Below are positions 32,463 to 41,678 of a stretch of DNA of 64,000 nucleotides, piece after piece; positions within the stretch are counted from its first letter, which is position 1, and every line of letters starts with the position of its first letter. The stretch is from Curvibacter lanceolatus ATCC 14669 (GTDB lineage: Bacteria; Pseudomonadota; Gammaproteobacteria; Burkholderiales; Burkholderiaceae_C): contig NZ_KB906254.1 in the NCBI RefSeq assembly GCF_000381265.1, positions 124,001 to 188,000 of the forward strand. Direction: 5' to 3'. The position numbers were made by a program, and so were the translations under genes. The notes beneath the pieces were generated by a model. That model saw nothing but the letters and a program-made list of their open reading frames with translations, made no database searches and was not told the origin of the DNA.

Positions 32463-33353
32463 ATGGTCCGCCTTGAACTTCTGATTGCCCTGCGTTACGT
32501 GGTGGCCGCGCCGGGGGCCGACTTCATCTTCAACATCCAATTGGCCCACACCCGGCGCCAATGGGTGCTGCACGAGCAATTGAACGTCAGCCAGCCGGTG
32601 CCGCTGTTGATGCACACCGACCCGGCCACCCAGGCGCGCAGCCTGCGCCTGAGCGCTGCCCCCGGCCCGCTGGAGGTGAGCTACCGCGCCACGGTGGACC
32701 TGGACCACCTGGTGCTGCCGGCGGCGGCCATCCCCGAGGTGCCGGTGGCCCAATTGCCGCCCGATGTGCTGACCTACCTGTACCCCAGCCGCTACTGCCA
32801 GTCGGACCTGCTCAACGCCCTGGCCATGACCGAGTTCGGCACCTTGCCCCATGGCTATGCCCGGGTGCAGGCGATCCAGCAATGGGTGCAGCAGCGGGTG
32901 CTGTTCAAGTCGAGCAGCAGCAACTCGATGACCTCGGCCATCGACACCCTGCGCGACGGCGTGGGCGTGTGCCGCGACTTTGCCCACCTGATGATCGCGC
33001 TGTGCCGGGCCGTCAACATCCCTGCGCGCTTCACCACCGGCATCGACTTCGGGGCCGACCCGACCTTGGGGCCGACTGACTTCCATGCCTATGTCGAGGC
33101 CTACCTGGGCCACAACTGGTACCTGTTCGACCCCTCCGGCACGGCGATCCCGATGGGCTTTGTGCGCATCGGCACCGGGCATGACGCGGCCGATGCCTCG
33201 TTTGCAACCATCTTCGGGGCGGTCAGCTCGGAAGCACCCCACATCGAGATCGCGGCCCAACTGACCACCCAGCCCGGCTCGATGCTGCCGTATCGGCGTG
33301 CCGAAGGGGTGTCCACCGACGGGCAGACCCTGCCTCAGTACTGGGTGCGTTGA
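32463..33353 (+). CDS. Transglutaminase-like cysteine protease domain protein
   Basis: 296 residues. Residues 1-140 are a beta-rich N-terminal domain of the bacterial transglutaminase-associated kind (LELLIALRYVVAAPGADFIFNIQ), followed by the transglutaminase core: Cys in DGVGVCRDFAHLMIALCRAVNIPAR, His in DFHAYVEAYL and Asp in WYLFDPSGTAIP, the catalytic triad in order. No signal peptide is visible, so it is probably cytoplasmic. Substrate unknown. Its last 19 bases overlap the convergent DUF1294 gene. Confidence 0.87.
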   Translation: MVRLELLIALRYVVAAPGADFIFNIQLAHTRRQWVLHEQLNVSQPVPLLMHTDPATQARSLRLSAAPGPLEVSYRATVDLDHLVLPAAAIPEVPVAQLPPDVLTYLYPSRYCQSDLLNALAMTEFGTLPHGYARVQAIQQWVQQRVLFKSSSSNSMTSAIDTLRDGVGVCRDFAHLMIALCRAVNIPARFTTGIDFGADPTLGPTDFHAYVEAYLGHNWYLFDPSGTAIPMGFVRIGTGHDAADASFATIFGAVSSEAPHIEIAAQLTTQPGSMLPYRRAEGVSTDGQTLPQYWVR

Positions 33354-33799
33354 GTCAGGGCGGCTGGGTAGATCGGTGTCCAATCGGGCACCAGCGGGGT
33401 GAACAGCAGGGCAAAGCCGAGCAGGTTCAGCACCACCGTCAGCCAGAACCAGCCGCGAAAGCGCAGCTTGGCCGATTTGTGGCGCAGGCGCTCTTGCGCC
33501 AGGATGGCGCCGGGCCAGCCGCAGGCCAGGCCCAGGTACAGCAGCGTGCGTTCGCTGGTGCGCCACTGGCCGCTGCGGGCCGCCGATTTGTCGGCGGCAT
33601 AGCTCAGGTAGCAGACCAGGCTCATCACGGCATAGACCAGCCCCGCCGCCCAGGGCACCTCCCAGCGCAGGCTGGCGGCCACATACAGGGCGACGCCGGC
33701 CGACAGCGCCAGCACGCTGCTGCTGCGCCAGCGCACCGGGGTGCGCTGGCGTGGGGCAGGGCGGGCGGCCGGGCGTCGGGTGGGTCTTGGCGCTGGCAC
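33335..33799 (-). CDS. DUF1294 small membrane protein
   Basis: 154 residues from a GTG start one base after the nth stop, chosen because longer frames lie inside nth. Three or four hydrophobic helices (SSSVLALSAGVALYVA, AAGLVYAVMSLVCYLSYA, WFWLTVVLNLLGFALLF) frame the DUF1294 signature AADKSAARSGQWRTSERTLLYLGLACGWPGAILAQERLRHKSAKLRF. The start is preceded by a long Pro/Arg-rich stretch. Function unknown. Cotranscribed with nth. Confidence 0.75.
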   Translation of the reverse strand: MPAPRPTRRPAARPAPRQRTPVRWRSSSVLALSAGVALYVAASLRWEVPWAAGLVYAVMSLVCYLSYAADKSAARSGQWRTSERTLLYLGLACGWPGAILAQERLRHKSAKLRFRGWFWLTVVLNLLGFALLFTPLVPDWTPIYPAALTQRTQY

Positions 33800-33800
33800 G

Positions 33801-34439
33801 TCAGGGCTTGGGGGTCTTGGGCTTGAAATCGCACCAGGCGGCCACGCTGCAATGCCAGCACTGGGGCTTGCGCGCCTGGCACACATAGCGCCCATGCAGG
33901 ATCAGCCAGTGGTGCGAGTCCACCGCGTAGGCGGGGGGCACCCGTTTGAGCAACTGCTTTTCCACTTCGAGCGGGTTCTTGCCCGGGGCCAGTCCGGTGC
34001 GGTTGCTGACCCGGAAGATGTGCGTGTCCACCGCCATGGTGGGCTCGCCAAAGGCCACGTTCAGCACCACGTTGGCGGTCTTGCGGCCCACGCCGGGCAG
34101 GGCTTCCAGTGCTTCACGCGTGCGGGGCACCTGGCCGCCATGCTGCTCGACCAGCATGCGGCAGGTCTCCAGCAGATGGCGCGCCTTGCTGTGGTACAGG
34201 CCGATGGTCTTGATGGAGTCCTCCAGCCCCTCCAGCCCCAGGGCCAGGATCTTCTCGGGCGTGCCCGCCACCGGGAACAGCCTGCGCGTGGCCTTGTTCA
34301 CGCCCACATCGGTGGCCTGGGCTGACAGCAGCACGGCGGCCAGCAGCTCGAACACGGTGGTGTATTCGAGCTCGGTGTTGGGCTGGGGGTTGGCCGCCTT
34401 GAGGGTGGCAAAAAAGGGTTCGATGTCGGATTTCTTCAT
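33801..34439 (-). CDS. nth: Endonuclease III (DNA glycosylase/AP lyase)
   Basis: 212 residues. It removes oxidised pyrimidines and cuts abasic sites during base-excision repair. The helix-hairpin-helix LPGVGRKTANVVLN (near residues 112-125) contains the Lys nucleophile, VDTHIFRVSNRTGL the catalytic Asp, and the C-terminus CQARKPQCWHCSVAAWC holds the four Cys of the [4Fe-4S] cluster (Cx6Cx2Cx5C). The C-terminal DUF1294 gene follows immediately. Confidence 0.95.
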   Translation of the reverse strand: MKKSDIEPFFATLKAANPQPNTELEYTTVFELLAAVLLSAQATDVGVNKATRRLFPVAGTPEKILALGLEGLEDSIKTIGLYHSKARHLLETCRMLVEQHGGQVPRTREALEALPGVGRKTANVVLNVAFGEPTMAVDTHIFRVSNRTGLAPGKNPLEVEKQLLKRVPPAYAVDSHHWLILHGRYVCQARKPQCWHCSVAAWCDFKPKTPKP

Positions 34440-34540
34440 GCGGGTTCAACGTAGGCTGAACCGCATTGTGTCGCGTCCCGGGCGGGCTTGCAGCAAAGCC
34501 CTGCTGGCCCGGGATCGGTGCTCAGAACATCAACGCCTTC

Positions 34541-35368
34541 TCAGTGCAGCAAGCTCATGTCGATGAAACCGTCCACCGAGGGCAGGTGGGTGGCCATCCA
34601 GTCGGCATCGAGCTGCAGGGCCTGCATCACGTCCTGCGGCAGGCTGGCCACCGCTTGCTTGATTTCGGCCGGATCCGCAGCATGGGGGGCGGTCTCGGCC
34701 AGCAGTTCGGCCAGGTGCAGCAGGCCGGCCATGCGGCAGAAGGGGCGCGTGGCCATGGGCTCTGAAGCATGCTCCAGCCCACGCACGATCCCTTCGGGGA
34801 AGTTCCAGCGCCGTGCCATCTCGGCGCTGACCTGACTTTCGGTGAAGCCCAGCAACTGGGTTTCGCGCTGCCAGCGTCCGCCGGGCAGGTGCGGCTGGCG
34901 TTCGATCTCGGACAGGGCCTGGGGCAGGCGTTGGCCGATCACCAGTTCGCCCAGGCGCAGCATCATGCCCGCCAGCCAGGCGGCCTGGGGATCGACTTCA
35001 AGGCGCTGGGCCAGCCAACTGGCGTAGCCGGCGCAGGCCATGCTCTGCTCCCAGAATTCTTGGCGGTTCAAGCCCGTGATCATCGGGAAGGCCCCGTTCA
35101 GGCAGGCCGACAGGGCCAGGGTGCGCACCTGCTCCATGCCGGTCATGAGGATGGCATCGTCCAGGCTGGCCACCGTGCGCGGCAGGCCGAAGCGGGCACA
35201 GTTGGCCAGGCGGATCAGCTTCACCGTGAGGGCCGGGTCGCGTGCCAGGATGTCTCGCACCGAGCGGGGCGAGCTGTCGTCATCGTGCAGGGTGCGGATC
35301 AGCGTGTGCGCCACTTCGGGCATGGTGGGCAACTGGACGTTCTGGAAAAATGTCTCGAGCTGGGGCAT
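34541..35368 (-). CDS. HDOD domain signalling protein
   Basis: 275 residues from ATG 35368, which has GAGGA 8 bases upstream (ATG 35404 is an in-frame alternative). The HDOD domain fills residues 1-190 (LPTMPEVAHTLIRTLHDDDSSPRSVRDILARDPALTVKLIRLANCARFG and VRTLALSACLNGAFP). The helical tail follows. HDOD proteins are regulatory relatives of HD phosphohydrolases that lack the catalytic His-Asp and act in stress, motility or second-messenger signalling. Target unknown; the divergent aminotransferase gene is 192 bases away. Confidence 0.87.
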   Translation of the reverse strand: MPQLETFFQNVQLPTMPEVAHTLIRTLHDDDSSPRSVRDILARDPALTVKLIRLANCARFGLPRTVASLDDAILMTGMEQVRTLALSACLNGAFPMITGLNRQEFWEQSMACAGYASWLAQRLEVDPQAAWLAGMMLRLGELVIGQRLPQALSEIERQPHLPGGRWQRETQLLGFTESQVSAEMARRWNFPEGIVRGLEHASEPMATRPFCRMAGLLHLAELLAETAPHAADPAEIKQAVASLPQDVMQALQLDADWMATHLPSVDGFIDMSLLH

Positions 35369-35560
35369 GGGCAGATCCTCATCAGAGTTGTGCAGGTTCC
35401 TCATTTATGCCTTGCCTTGGGCGATTTGTATATGGATGTTTCACGGGCCTGAGCACCATTCATCAGCCTCATGCAGGGGCCGTGTGCGTAGCAGCGTCCC
35501 CACTTGTCCGGCGAGCGGCTGCGAATTGGCGACAATGCGAATCCGAAAGTGAGATGCACC

Positions 35561-36757
35561 ATGCCATTGCAATTTGCCGACCGCCTCGACAACGTCGAAA
35601 CCTCTGCCATCCGTGAACTGTTCAAGCTGCTGGGCAAGCCCGGCATCATCAGCTTTGCCGGGGGCTTTCCCGACAGCGCCATGTTCGATGTCGACGGCAT
35701 CCGTGAAGCCGTCAACACCGCACTGACCGAAGAGGCCGGCGGCGCTCTGCAGTACGGTGCCACTGAAGGCTACAACCCCTTGCGTGAGCAACTGGCCCGC
35801 TTCATGACCGACAAAGGTGCCAGCGATGTGGCCCCAGAGAACCTGATCGTCACCACCGGTAGCCAGCAGGCGCTGGACCTGCTGGGCAAGGCCTTGATCA
35901 GCCCTGGCGACAAGGTGTTTGTCGAAGGCCCGACCTTTCTGGCCACCATCCAGTGCTTTCGCCTGTATGGCGCCGAGCTGGTCAGCGCCCCGATTGATGG
36001 CGAGGGCGTGAAGGTGGACGAGCTCGAAGCCCTGATCGCCGAGCACCGCCCCAAGTTCATCTACCTGATCCCCACCTTTGGCAACCCCAGCGGCGCCACG
36101 CTGAACCTGGAGCGGCGCAAGAAGGTGCTGGAGCTGGCCGTCAAGTACCAGACCCTGGTGATCGAAGACGACCCGTACGGCGACCTGTATTTCGGCGCCG
36201 CGCCGCCCCCCAGCCTGCTGAACCTGAGCGCCAGCGTGCCGGGCAGCCGCGAGCTGCTGGTGCACTGCGGCTCGCTGAGCAAGGTGCTGTCGCCCGGCCT
36301 GCGCGTGGGCTGGATGATCGCGCCGGCCGAGCTGCTGGCCAAGGCCACCATGTGCAAGCAGTTCAGCGACGCGCACACCAGCACCTTTGCCCAGGCCACG
36401 GCCGCCCAGTACCTGAAGGCCGGCCGCATGCCGGCCACGCTGGCCAAGGTGCGCGCGGTGTATGCCGAACGCGCCCAGGCCATGGGCCAGGCGCTGCGCC
36501 GCGAGCTGGGCGATGCCATCGAGTTCACCCAGCCGCAGGGCGGCCTGTTCATCTGGGCCCGCCTGACGGGGGCTGGCGGCAAGGTGGGCGATGGCAATGA
36601 GCTGGCCAAGCGCGCCATCGAGAAAGGGGTGGCTTTTGTGCCGGGGGCGCCGTTCTTCTGCGCCAACCCCGACCTTGCCACGCTGCGCCTGAGCTTTGCC
36701 ACCGCCGATGTGGCCAAGATCGAAGAGGGCGTGGCGCGCCTGGCCCAGGCGCTCTGA
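35561..36757 (+). CDS. PLP-dependent aminotransferase, LysN/aromatic type
   Basis: 398 residues of fold-type I. LPLQFADRLDNVETSAIRELFKLLGKPGIISFAGGFPD is the typical start; GATEGYNPLREQLA, YLIPTFGNPSGATL and VIEDDPYGDLYF form the active-site core, and the PLP Lys is in HCGSLSKVLSPGLRVGW. A start at ATG 35561 fits the family N-terminus; the earlier in-frame codon at 35504 adds an unrelated stretch. Members transaminate 2-aminoadipate, aromatic or branched amino acids. Substrate not determinable. Confidence 0.9.
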   Translation: MPLQFADRLDNVETSAIRELFKLLGKPGIISFAGGFPDSAMFDVDGIREAVNTALTEEAGGALQYGATEGYNPLREQLARFMTDKGASDVAPENLIVTTGSQQALDLLGKALISPGDKVFVEGPTFLATIQCFRLYGAELVSAPIDGEGVKVDELEALIAEHRPKFIYLIPTFGNPSGATLNLERRKKVLELAVKYQTLVIEDDPYGDLYFGAAPPPSLLNLSASVPGSRELLVHCGSLSKVLSPGLRVGWMIAPAELLAKATMCKQFSDAHTSTFAQATAAQYLKAGRMPATLAKVRAVYAERAQAMGQALRRELGDAIEFTQPQGGLFIWARLTGAGGKVGDGNELAKRAIEKGVAFVPGAPFFCANPDLATLRLSFATADVAKIEEGVARLAQAL

Positions 36758-38035
36758 TCAGGCTTTTGGGTCGCCGCCCTGGCCCTGGGCGGCGGCTGCG
36801 GCCGCGCGCAGCTTGTCTTTCTTGCTGGGGCGCTTGCCCTTGACGCCGCCGGTGCCGGGCACCGGCGCCAGGTCGGGTGGCGGCGGAGCGGCCACATCCT
36901 GGGGCTCAAAGCCTTCGATCTGTTCGCGCGGCAGGCTCAGGCGCTGGCGCTTTTCGATCAGGGCAAAGTGGGCCTCGGTGTCGGCGCTGACAAAGCTCAC
37001 CGCGGTGCCAGCCTCGCCGGCGCGGGCGGTGCGGCCGATGCGGTGCACGTAGTCGGTGGCCGAGCGCGGCAGGTCGTAGTTGACCACCACCGGCAGCTGC
37101 ATGATGTCGATGCCGCGGGCCGCCAGGTCGGTGGTGACCACCACGTCCCAGCGCTCGTCCTTGAACTCTTGCAGCACCTGGGTGCGGGCGCCCTGGCTCA
37201 GGCCGCCATGGAACACCGTGGCGTAAATGCCGTTCTTGTAGAGCTTGCCGGCCACCAGCTGGCAGGCGTACTGGGTGGCGACAAACACCAGCACCCGGTC
37301 CCAGCCCTGGGTTTTGATGAGGTGGCGCAGCAGCTCGGTGCGGCGGCTGGCATCGACCTGGATCACCCGCTGGGTGATGGCGGGCTCATTGGCCTCGGTG
37401 GCGGCCACTGCGATGCGTACGGGTTCTTTCAGCAGGCCGTCGGCCAATTGCTGCACCGCCGGCGCAAAGGTGGCCGAGAAGAACAGGTTCTGCCGCTGGG
37501 CCGGCAGCTCGGCCAGCACGCGCTGCAGCTCTTCGGCAAAGCCCAGGTCGAGCAGGCGGTCGGCCTCGTCCAGCACCAGCACCTCGATCTGGCCGAGCTG
37601 GATGGCGTTGTGCGCCACCAGATCGAGCAGCCGGCCCGGCGTGGCCACCAGCACATCGGCGCCGCCGCGCAGCCGCATCATCTGTGGGTTGATCGAGACC
37701 CCGCCGAACACCACCGCCACCTTGGGCGGGTCTTGCAGGGCACTGCCCAGGCTGCGCAGCACCTCGCCCACCTGGGCCGCCAGCTCGCGCGTGGGCACCA
37801 GCACCAGGGCGCGCACGCGCCGGCCCCGGCTGGGGCTGTGGCCGTGCAGGCGCTGCAGCAGGGGCAGGGCGTAGGCCGCTGTCTTGCCCGAGCCGGTCTG
37901 GGCCTGGCCTTGCAGGTCGGCGCCGCGCAGGATGGCCGGAATGGCTTCGGCCTGGATGGGCGTGGGCGCGCTGAAGCCTTGGGTGCTGGCGGCGTGGACC
38001 AGTTCGGGGGTAAGGCCTAGAGAGGAAAAGGGCAT
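36758..38035 (-). CDS. rhlE: DEAD-box RNA helicase, RhlE type
   Basis: 425 residues, starting at MPFSSLGLTPEL. The Q motif TPIQAEAIP, Walker A AQTGSGKTAAYALPLL, PTRELAAQV, DEADRLLDLGF, SATFAPAV, and the C-terminal ARGIDIMQLPVV and HRIGRTARAG are all present. A basic Lys-rich tail (KGKRPSKKDKLR) ends the protein. It should unwind RNA in ribosome assembly, RNA decay or cold adaptation. Divergent from the aldo/keto reductase gene with about 175 bp between. Confidence 0.93.
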   Translation of the reverse strand: MPFSSLGLTPELVHAASTQGFSAPTPIQAEAIPAILRGADLQGQAQTGSGKTAAYALPLLQRLHGHSPSRGRRVRALVLVPTRELAAQVGEVLRSLGSALQDPPKVAVVFGGVSINPQMMRLRGGADVLVATPGRLLDLVAHNAIQLGQIEVLVLDEADRLLDLGFAEELQRVLAELPAQRQNLFFSATFAPAVQQLADGLLKEPVRIAVAATEANEPAITQRVIQVDASRRTELLRHLIKTQGWDRVLVFVATQYACQLVAGKLYKNGIYATVFHGGLSQGARTQVLQEFKDERWDVVVTTDLAARGIDIMQLPVVVNYDLPRSATDYVHRIGRTARAGEAGTAVSFVSADTEAHFALIEKRQRLSLPREQIEGFEPQDVAAPPPPDLAPVPGTGGVKGKRPSKKDKLRAAAAAAQGQGGDPKA

Positions 38036-38210
38036 GTCATGGGGGCGTCCGCCCCTGCTGGGGGGCACCTGGAATAAGTCATGGGAAACCAGGGTTTTGT
38101 CCTGGCCCGATCAGGCCCGGTGTGGCCTTGGGGGCATAGTATGGCCGCTGTCGGCGGCGCTGCCCATCGAAGAGGGTGTGCCGGGCCGCTTTCATTCACA
38201 GGAGTCTGCC

Positions 38211-39212
38211 ATGCAATACCGCGCGCTCGGCAAGAGCAATCTGCAAGTTTCCGCCCTGTGCCTGGGCACCATGATGTTCGGCGACCAGACCGATGCGGCC
38301 GAGGCCGCTGCCATCGTGGCCGATGCCCGCGAGCAGGGCGTGAACTACATCGACACCGCCGACGTGTACACCCAGGGGGCTTCGGAAACCCTGGTGGGCC
38401 AGCTGCTCAAGGGCCAGCGCCACGATTGGGTGCTGGCCACCAAGCTCGGCAACAAGATGTCGGGCCGCGTGAACGAGAGCCACTACTCGCGCAGCTGGAT
38501 GTTGCGCGAGACCGAGGCCAGCCTGCAGCGCCTGCAGACCGACCATGTGGACATCCTGTACCTGCACCGTGATTTTCCGGACGCGGATCTGGAAGAGGCC
38601 GTGCGTGCCCTGGACCAGTTGCTGCGCCAGGGCAAGATCCGCTACTGGGGGGTGTCGAACTTTCGTGGCTGGCGCATTGCCGAGCTGGTGCGCCTGGCCC
38701 AGCAGGTGGGCATGCCGGGCCCGGTGGTGTGCCAGCCTTATTACAACCTGCTCAACCGCATGCCCGAGGTCGAGATCCTGCCGGCCTGTGCGCATTACGG
38801 CATCGGCGTCACGCCCTACAGCCCGATTGCCCGCGGGGTGCTGACCGGCAAATACCTGCCGGGCCAGCCGCCGGCCGAAGGCAGCCGCGTGGCCCGGGGC
38901 GACAAGCGCATCGCCGAGACCGAGTTCCGGGAAGAGTCGCTGGTGATTGCCCAGCGGCTCAAGGCCCATGCCGAGGCCAAGGGCTGCACCCTGGCGCAGT
39001 TCGCCACCGCCTGGGTGCTGGCCAACCGCAGCATCAGCTCGGTGATCGCGGGCCCGCGCACCCTGCAGCAGTGGCAGGACTACCGCCCCGCGCTCGACGT
39101 GGTGATCACCCCCGAGGACGAGGCCCTGGTCGATGGCTTGGTGGCGCCCGGCCACCCCTCCACCCCGGGCTACACCGACCCGGCTTACCCGCTCACGGGG
39201 CGGGTGAGCTGA
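38211..39212 (+). CDS. Aldo/keto reductase
   Basis: 333 residues in the (beta/alpha)8 AKR fold, with AGGAG (38200-38204) 6 bases before ATG. The catalytic Asp and Tyr are in NYIDTADVYTQGASETLVG, Lys in WVLATKLGNKM, and His in DILYLHRDFPDADLEE. NADPH-binding SVIAGPRTLQQWQDY is near the C-terminus. It probably reduces an aldehyde or ketone. The exact substrate is unknown; its closest relatives by motif are the YghZ/potassium-channel-beta-like AKRs. Confidence 0.9.
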   Translation: MQYRALGKSNLQVSALCLGTMMFGDQTDAAEAAAIVADAREQGVNYIDTADVYTQGASETLVGQLLKGQRHDWVLATKLGNKMSGRVNESHYSRSWMLRETEASLQRLQTDHVDILYLHRDFPDADLEEAVRALDQLLRQGKIRYWGVSNFRGWRIAELVRLAQQVGMPGPVVCQPYYNLLNRMPEVEILPACAHYGIGVTPYSPIARGVLTGKYLPGQPPAEGSRVARGDKRIAETEFREESLVIAQRLKAHAEAKGCTLAQFATAWVLANRSISSVIAGPRTLQQWQDYRPALDVVITPEDEALVDGLVAPGHPSTPGYTDPAYPLTGRVS

Positions 39213-39218
39213 GTTTTT

Positions 39219-40649
39219 TCACTTCTTCAGGCTGATGACCCGGGTCTGGGTCACGCTCTTGAGGCCTTCCAGGCCGAATTCCACCCCCAGGCCTGAGCCC
39301 TTGAGGCCGCCGAACGGCACCATGGGGTGGACGGCGCCGTGCTGGTTGATCCACACCGTGCCGGCCTGCAGGCGCAGGGCCACGGCCCGGGCCTGATCGG
39401 CATCGCGGCCCCAGACCGAGGCCCCCAGGCCCACGTCGAGCCGGTTGGCGCGCGCCACGGCGTCGTCCAGGTCACGGTAGCGCACGATGGGCAGCACCGG
39501 GCCGAACTGCTCCTGGTCCACCAGCGGGGCGCCGTCGTCGATGTCGGTGACCAGGGTGATGGGGTAGAAATACCCCGGCCCGACCGGGGCCTCGCCACCA
39601 CACACGATGCGGGCGCCGCCGGCCTTGGCGCTTTCCACCAGCGACACCACCTTGTCAAACTGCATGAGGTTCTGGATCGGTCCCATGGCGATGCCGGGCT
39701 GCAGGCCGTCGCCCATGGGCATGGCCTGGGCCAGGCCCTGCAGGGCACCGACCACCGCATCGTGCAGGGCGTCGGGCACATACAGGCGCTTGATGGCGGC
39801 ACAGGTCTGGCCCATGTTGAGGAAGGCGCCCCAGAACAGGCCCATGGCGATCTCGGCCGGGTCGGCATCGGGCAGCACGATGGCGGCGTCGTTGCCACCC
39901 AGCTCCAGGGTGCAGGCGCTCAGGCGCTCGCCGGCCAGGGCGGCGATGCGCCGACCCGTGGCGGTGGAGCCGGTGAACAAAATCTTGCGCACCGCAGGCT
40001 GGGCGATCAGGGTCGCGCCCACTTCGCCCGCGCCGGTGACCGTGTTGAGCACGCCCGGGGGCAGGGCGGCGCTGATCAGGCGCACCATCTCCAGGGTGCC
40101 GATGGAGGTGTGCTCGGAGGGCTTGATCACCACCGTGTTGCCGGCGCGCAGCGCCGGGATGATCTGCCAGATGGCGATCATCAGCGGCCAGTTCCAGGGC
40201 GCGATGGCCGCCACCACGCCGTAGGGCTGGCGGTGCACCTCGTCGCGGCGGGTGTCGTCTTCAAAGGCCACCTCGACCGGCAGCGCCAGGCTGGCGGGCA
40301 CACGGGTCCAGACCTCGCAGGCATAGGCCTCGAAGCGGGCGCCGGGCACCTGGTCGGGGCCCACGCCGCCCAGCGGCTTACCTTGCTCGCGGGTGATCCA
40401 CTCGGCCAGGTGCTCCTGCTCGGCGTGCAGGATGTCGGCCACGCGGTTCAGGGCGGCCTGGCGCTCGGCATCGGGCAGGGCCGCCCAGGCGACTTGGGCC
40501 GCTTGCGCCGCGGCCACGGCCTGGGCCACCTGCTCGGGGCTGCTCTGCGGCACCCGACCCAGCAGCTCGCCGGTGGCCGGGTTGCGCGATTCGAAAGTGG
40601 TGGCCGACAGCACAGGCTGGCCGGCGACGATGTTGGGGTAGGTGGTCAT
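39219..40649 (-). CDS. NAD(P)-dependent aldehyde dehydrogenase
   Basis: 476 residues; the start at ATG 40649 opens with TYPNIVAGQPVLSATTFESRNPATGELLG, the normal N-terminus. Active-site motifs are GNTVVIKPSEHTSIG (NAD), LELGGNDAAIVL (Glu), and GQTCAAIKRLYVP (Cys near 282), plus SVWGRDADQARAVA at the end. It oxidises an aldehyde to an acid, similar to succinate-semialdehyde or betaine-aldehyde enzymes. No ribosome site is obvious. It is convergent with the aldo/keto reductase gene, 6 bases apart, and divergent from the LuxR gene. Confidence 0.9.
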   Translation of the reverse strand: MTTYPNIVAGQPVLSATTFESRNPATGELLGRVPQSSPEQVAQAVAAAQAAQVAWAALPDAERQAALNRVADILHAEQEHLAEWITREQGKPLGGVGPDQVPGARFEAYACEVWTRVPASLALPVEVAFEDDTRRDEVHRQPYGVVAAIAPWNWPLMIAIWQIIPALRAGNTVVIKPSEHTSIGTLEMVRLISAALPPGVLNTVTGAGEVGATLIAQPAVRKILFTGSTATGRRIAALAGERLSACTLELGGNDAAIVLPDADPAEIAMGLFWGAFLNMGQTCAAIKRLYVPDALHDAVVGALQGLAQAMPMGDGLQPGIAMGPIQNLMQFDKVVSLVESAKAGGARIVCGGEAPVGPGYFYPITLVTDIDDGAPLVDQEQFGPVLPIVRYRDLDDAVARANRLDVGLGASVWGRDADQARAVALRLQAGTVWINQHGAVHPMVPFGGLKGSGLGVEFGLEGLKSVTQTRVISLKK

Positions 40650-40772
40650 GAGGAGGGCTGCGTCGTGAAGGGGAAGAGCGGTCCTCAGTATCGGCAAAGG
40701 GGTTCGCTTTGGCATCGCGAAGGTTCGCACCAGGGTTAACCCCTGGAGGGTGGCCGCCGTTCGGCCTGCGGG

Positions 40773-41678
40773 ATGACCCCAATTGCCAAGCCGATGAGCC
40801 CCTTTAGATTGGCGGCCATGACCGATTTGCTGCTCTTGAACGAGCAACGCCACTGGCGCCTGAAGTTGTTGGAAGGCCCGCAGGCCCTGCGCTGGCGCCC
40901 GGCGCGTGAGCTGGCGGCCCAATTGCTGCTTTACCTCGATGACCCGGCGGCCTGTTGGCGCCTCACCACCGAGTGGATGCTCAACACCCTGGGTGCCGAC
41001 CGGGTGGATGCCGGCCTGGGCGGCTATGCGCTGGCCGGGGCACCGGGCCCGGGCCCGCGCGACTACGTGGTGCTGGCCGAGACCCGGCGCCCCGGCCGCG
41101 ACATGGCCTCGATGCTGGGCCAGCGCTTTGGCGCTGGCGAGCAAGGGGTGCGCGAGGTGTGGCAGCGCCGCATCGGGCTGGCCGTGCCCAGTGTGGCCCA
41201 TGAGCGCAGCATGGCCGAGCCCTTGCGCGAGCGCCTGCTGCGCTCGGGCGCCGCGGCCAAGATGGCGCTGCCCTTGCGCGCTGCCGGGCCGGTGGGCCTG
41301 ATCTGTGCCGACTGGCAGCACGAGTCGCCGCCGTGGCCGGGCGAGGTTTGCAACGAGCTGCCTGACCTGGCGGGCAACGTGATCGGGCCCTTGCTGGCGC
41401 TGGCCACTGAGGCCACTGAGGCCGCCGAGGCGCCATCCGGGTCTGCGTCTGCCACCCCTCACCCCGTCCTGGCCTTGCTGACGCCAGCGGAGCGCCGGGT
41501 GGCCGAGCTGGTGGCCATGGGCCTGAGCTACAAGGAGGTGGCGCGGCGCCTGGGGCGCTCGCTGTCTACCATCGATCACCAGCTGCGCAGCATCCGCGGC
41601 AAGACCGGGGTCGCCTCGACGGCACGCCTGGTGCGCCTGCTCAACACCCCGGCGGGCTTGATCAATAGGGCAGCTTGA
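40773..41678 (+). CDS. LuxR-family transcriptional regulator
   Basis: 301 residues from ATG 40773; ATG 40794 and 40818 are in-frame options and none has a strong ribosome site. Residues 20-210 form a GAF-like sensor region without a clear ligand motif, followed by an acidic Thr/Glu/Ala linker with a short repeat (ATEATEAA). The C-terminus LTPAERRVAELVAMGLSYKEVARRLGRSLSTIDHQLRSIRGKTG is a LuxR helix-turn-helix. It is divergent from the aldehyde dehydrogenase and may regulate it. Its 3' end overlaps the next gene (minus strand) by 17 bases. Confidence 0.82.
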   Translation: MTPIAKPMSPFRLAAMTDLLLLNEQRHWRLKLLEGPQALRWRPARELAAQLLLYLDDPAACWRLTTEWMLNTLGADRVDAGLGGYALAGAPGPGPRDYVVLAETRRPGRDMASMLGQRFGAGEQGVREVWQRRIGLAVPSVAHERSMAEPLRERLLRSGAAAKMALPLRAAGPVGLICADWQHESPPWPGEVCNELPDLAGNVIGPLLALATEATEAAEAPSGSASATPHPVLALLTPAERRVAELVAMGLSYKEVARRLGRSLSTIDHQLRSIRGKTGVASTARLVRLLNTPAGLINRAA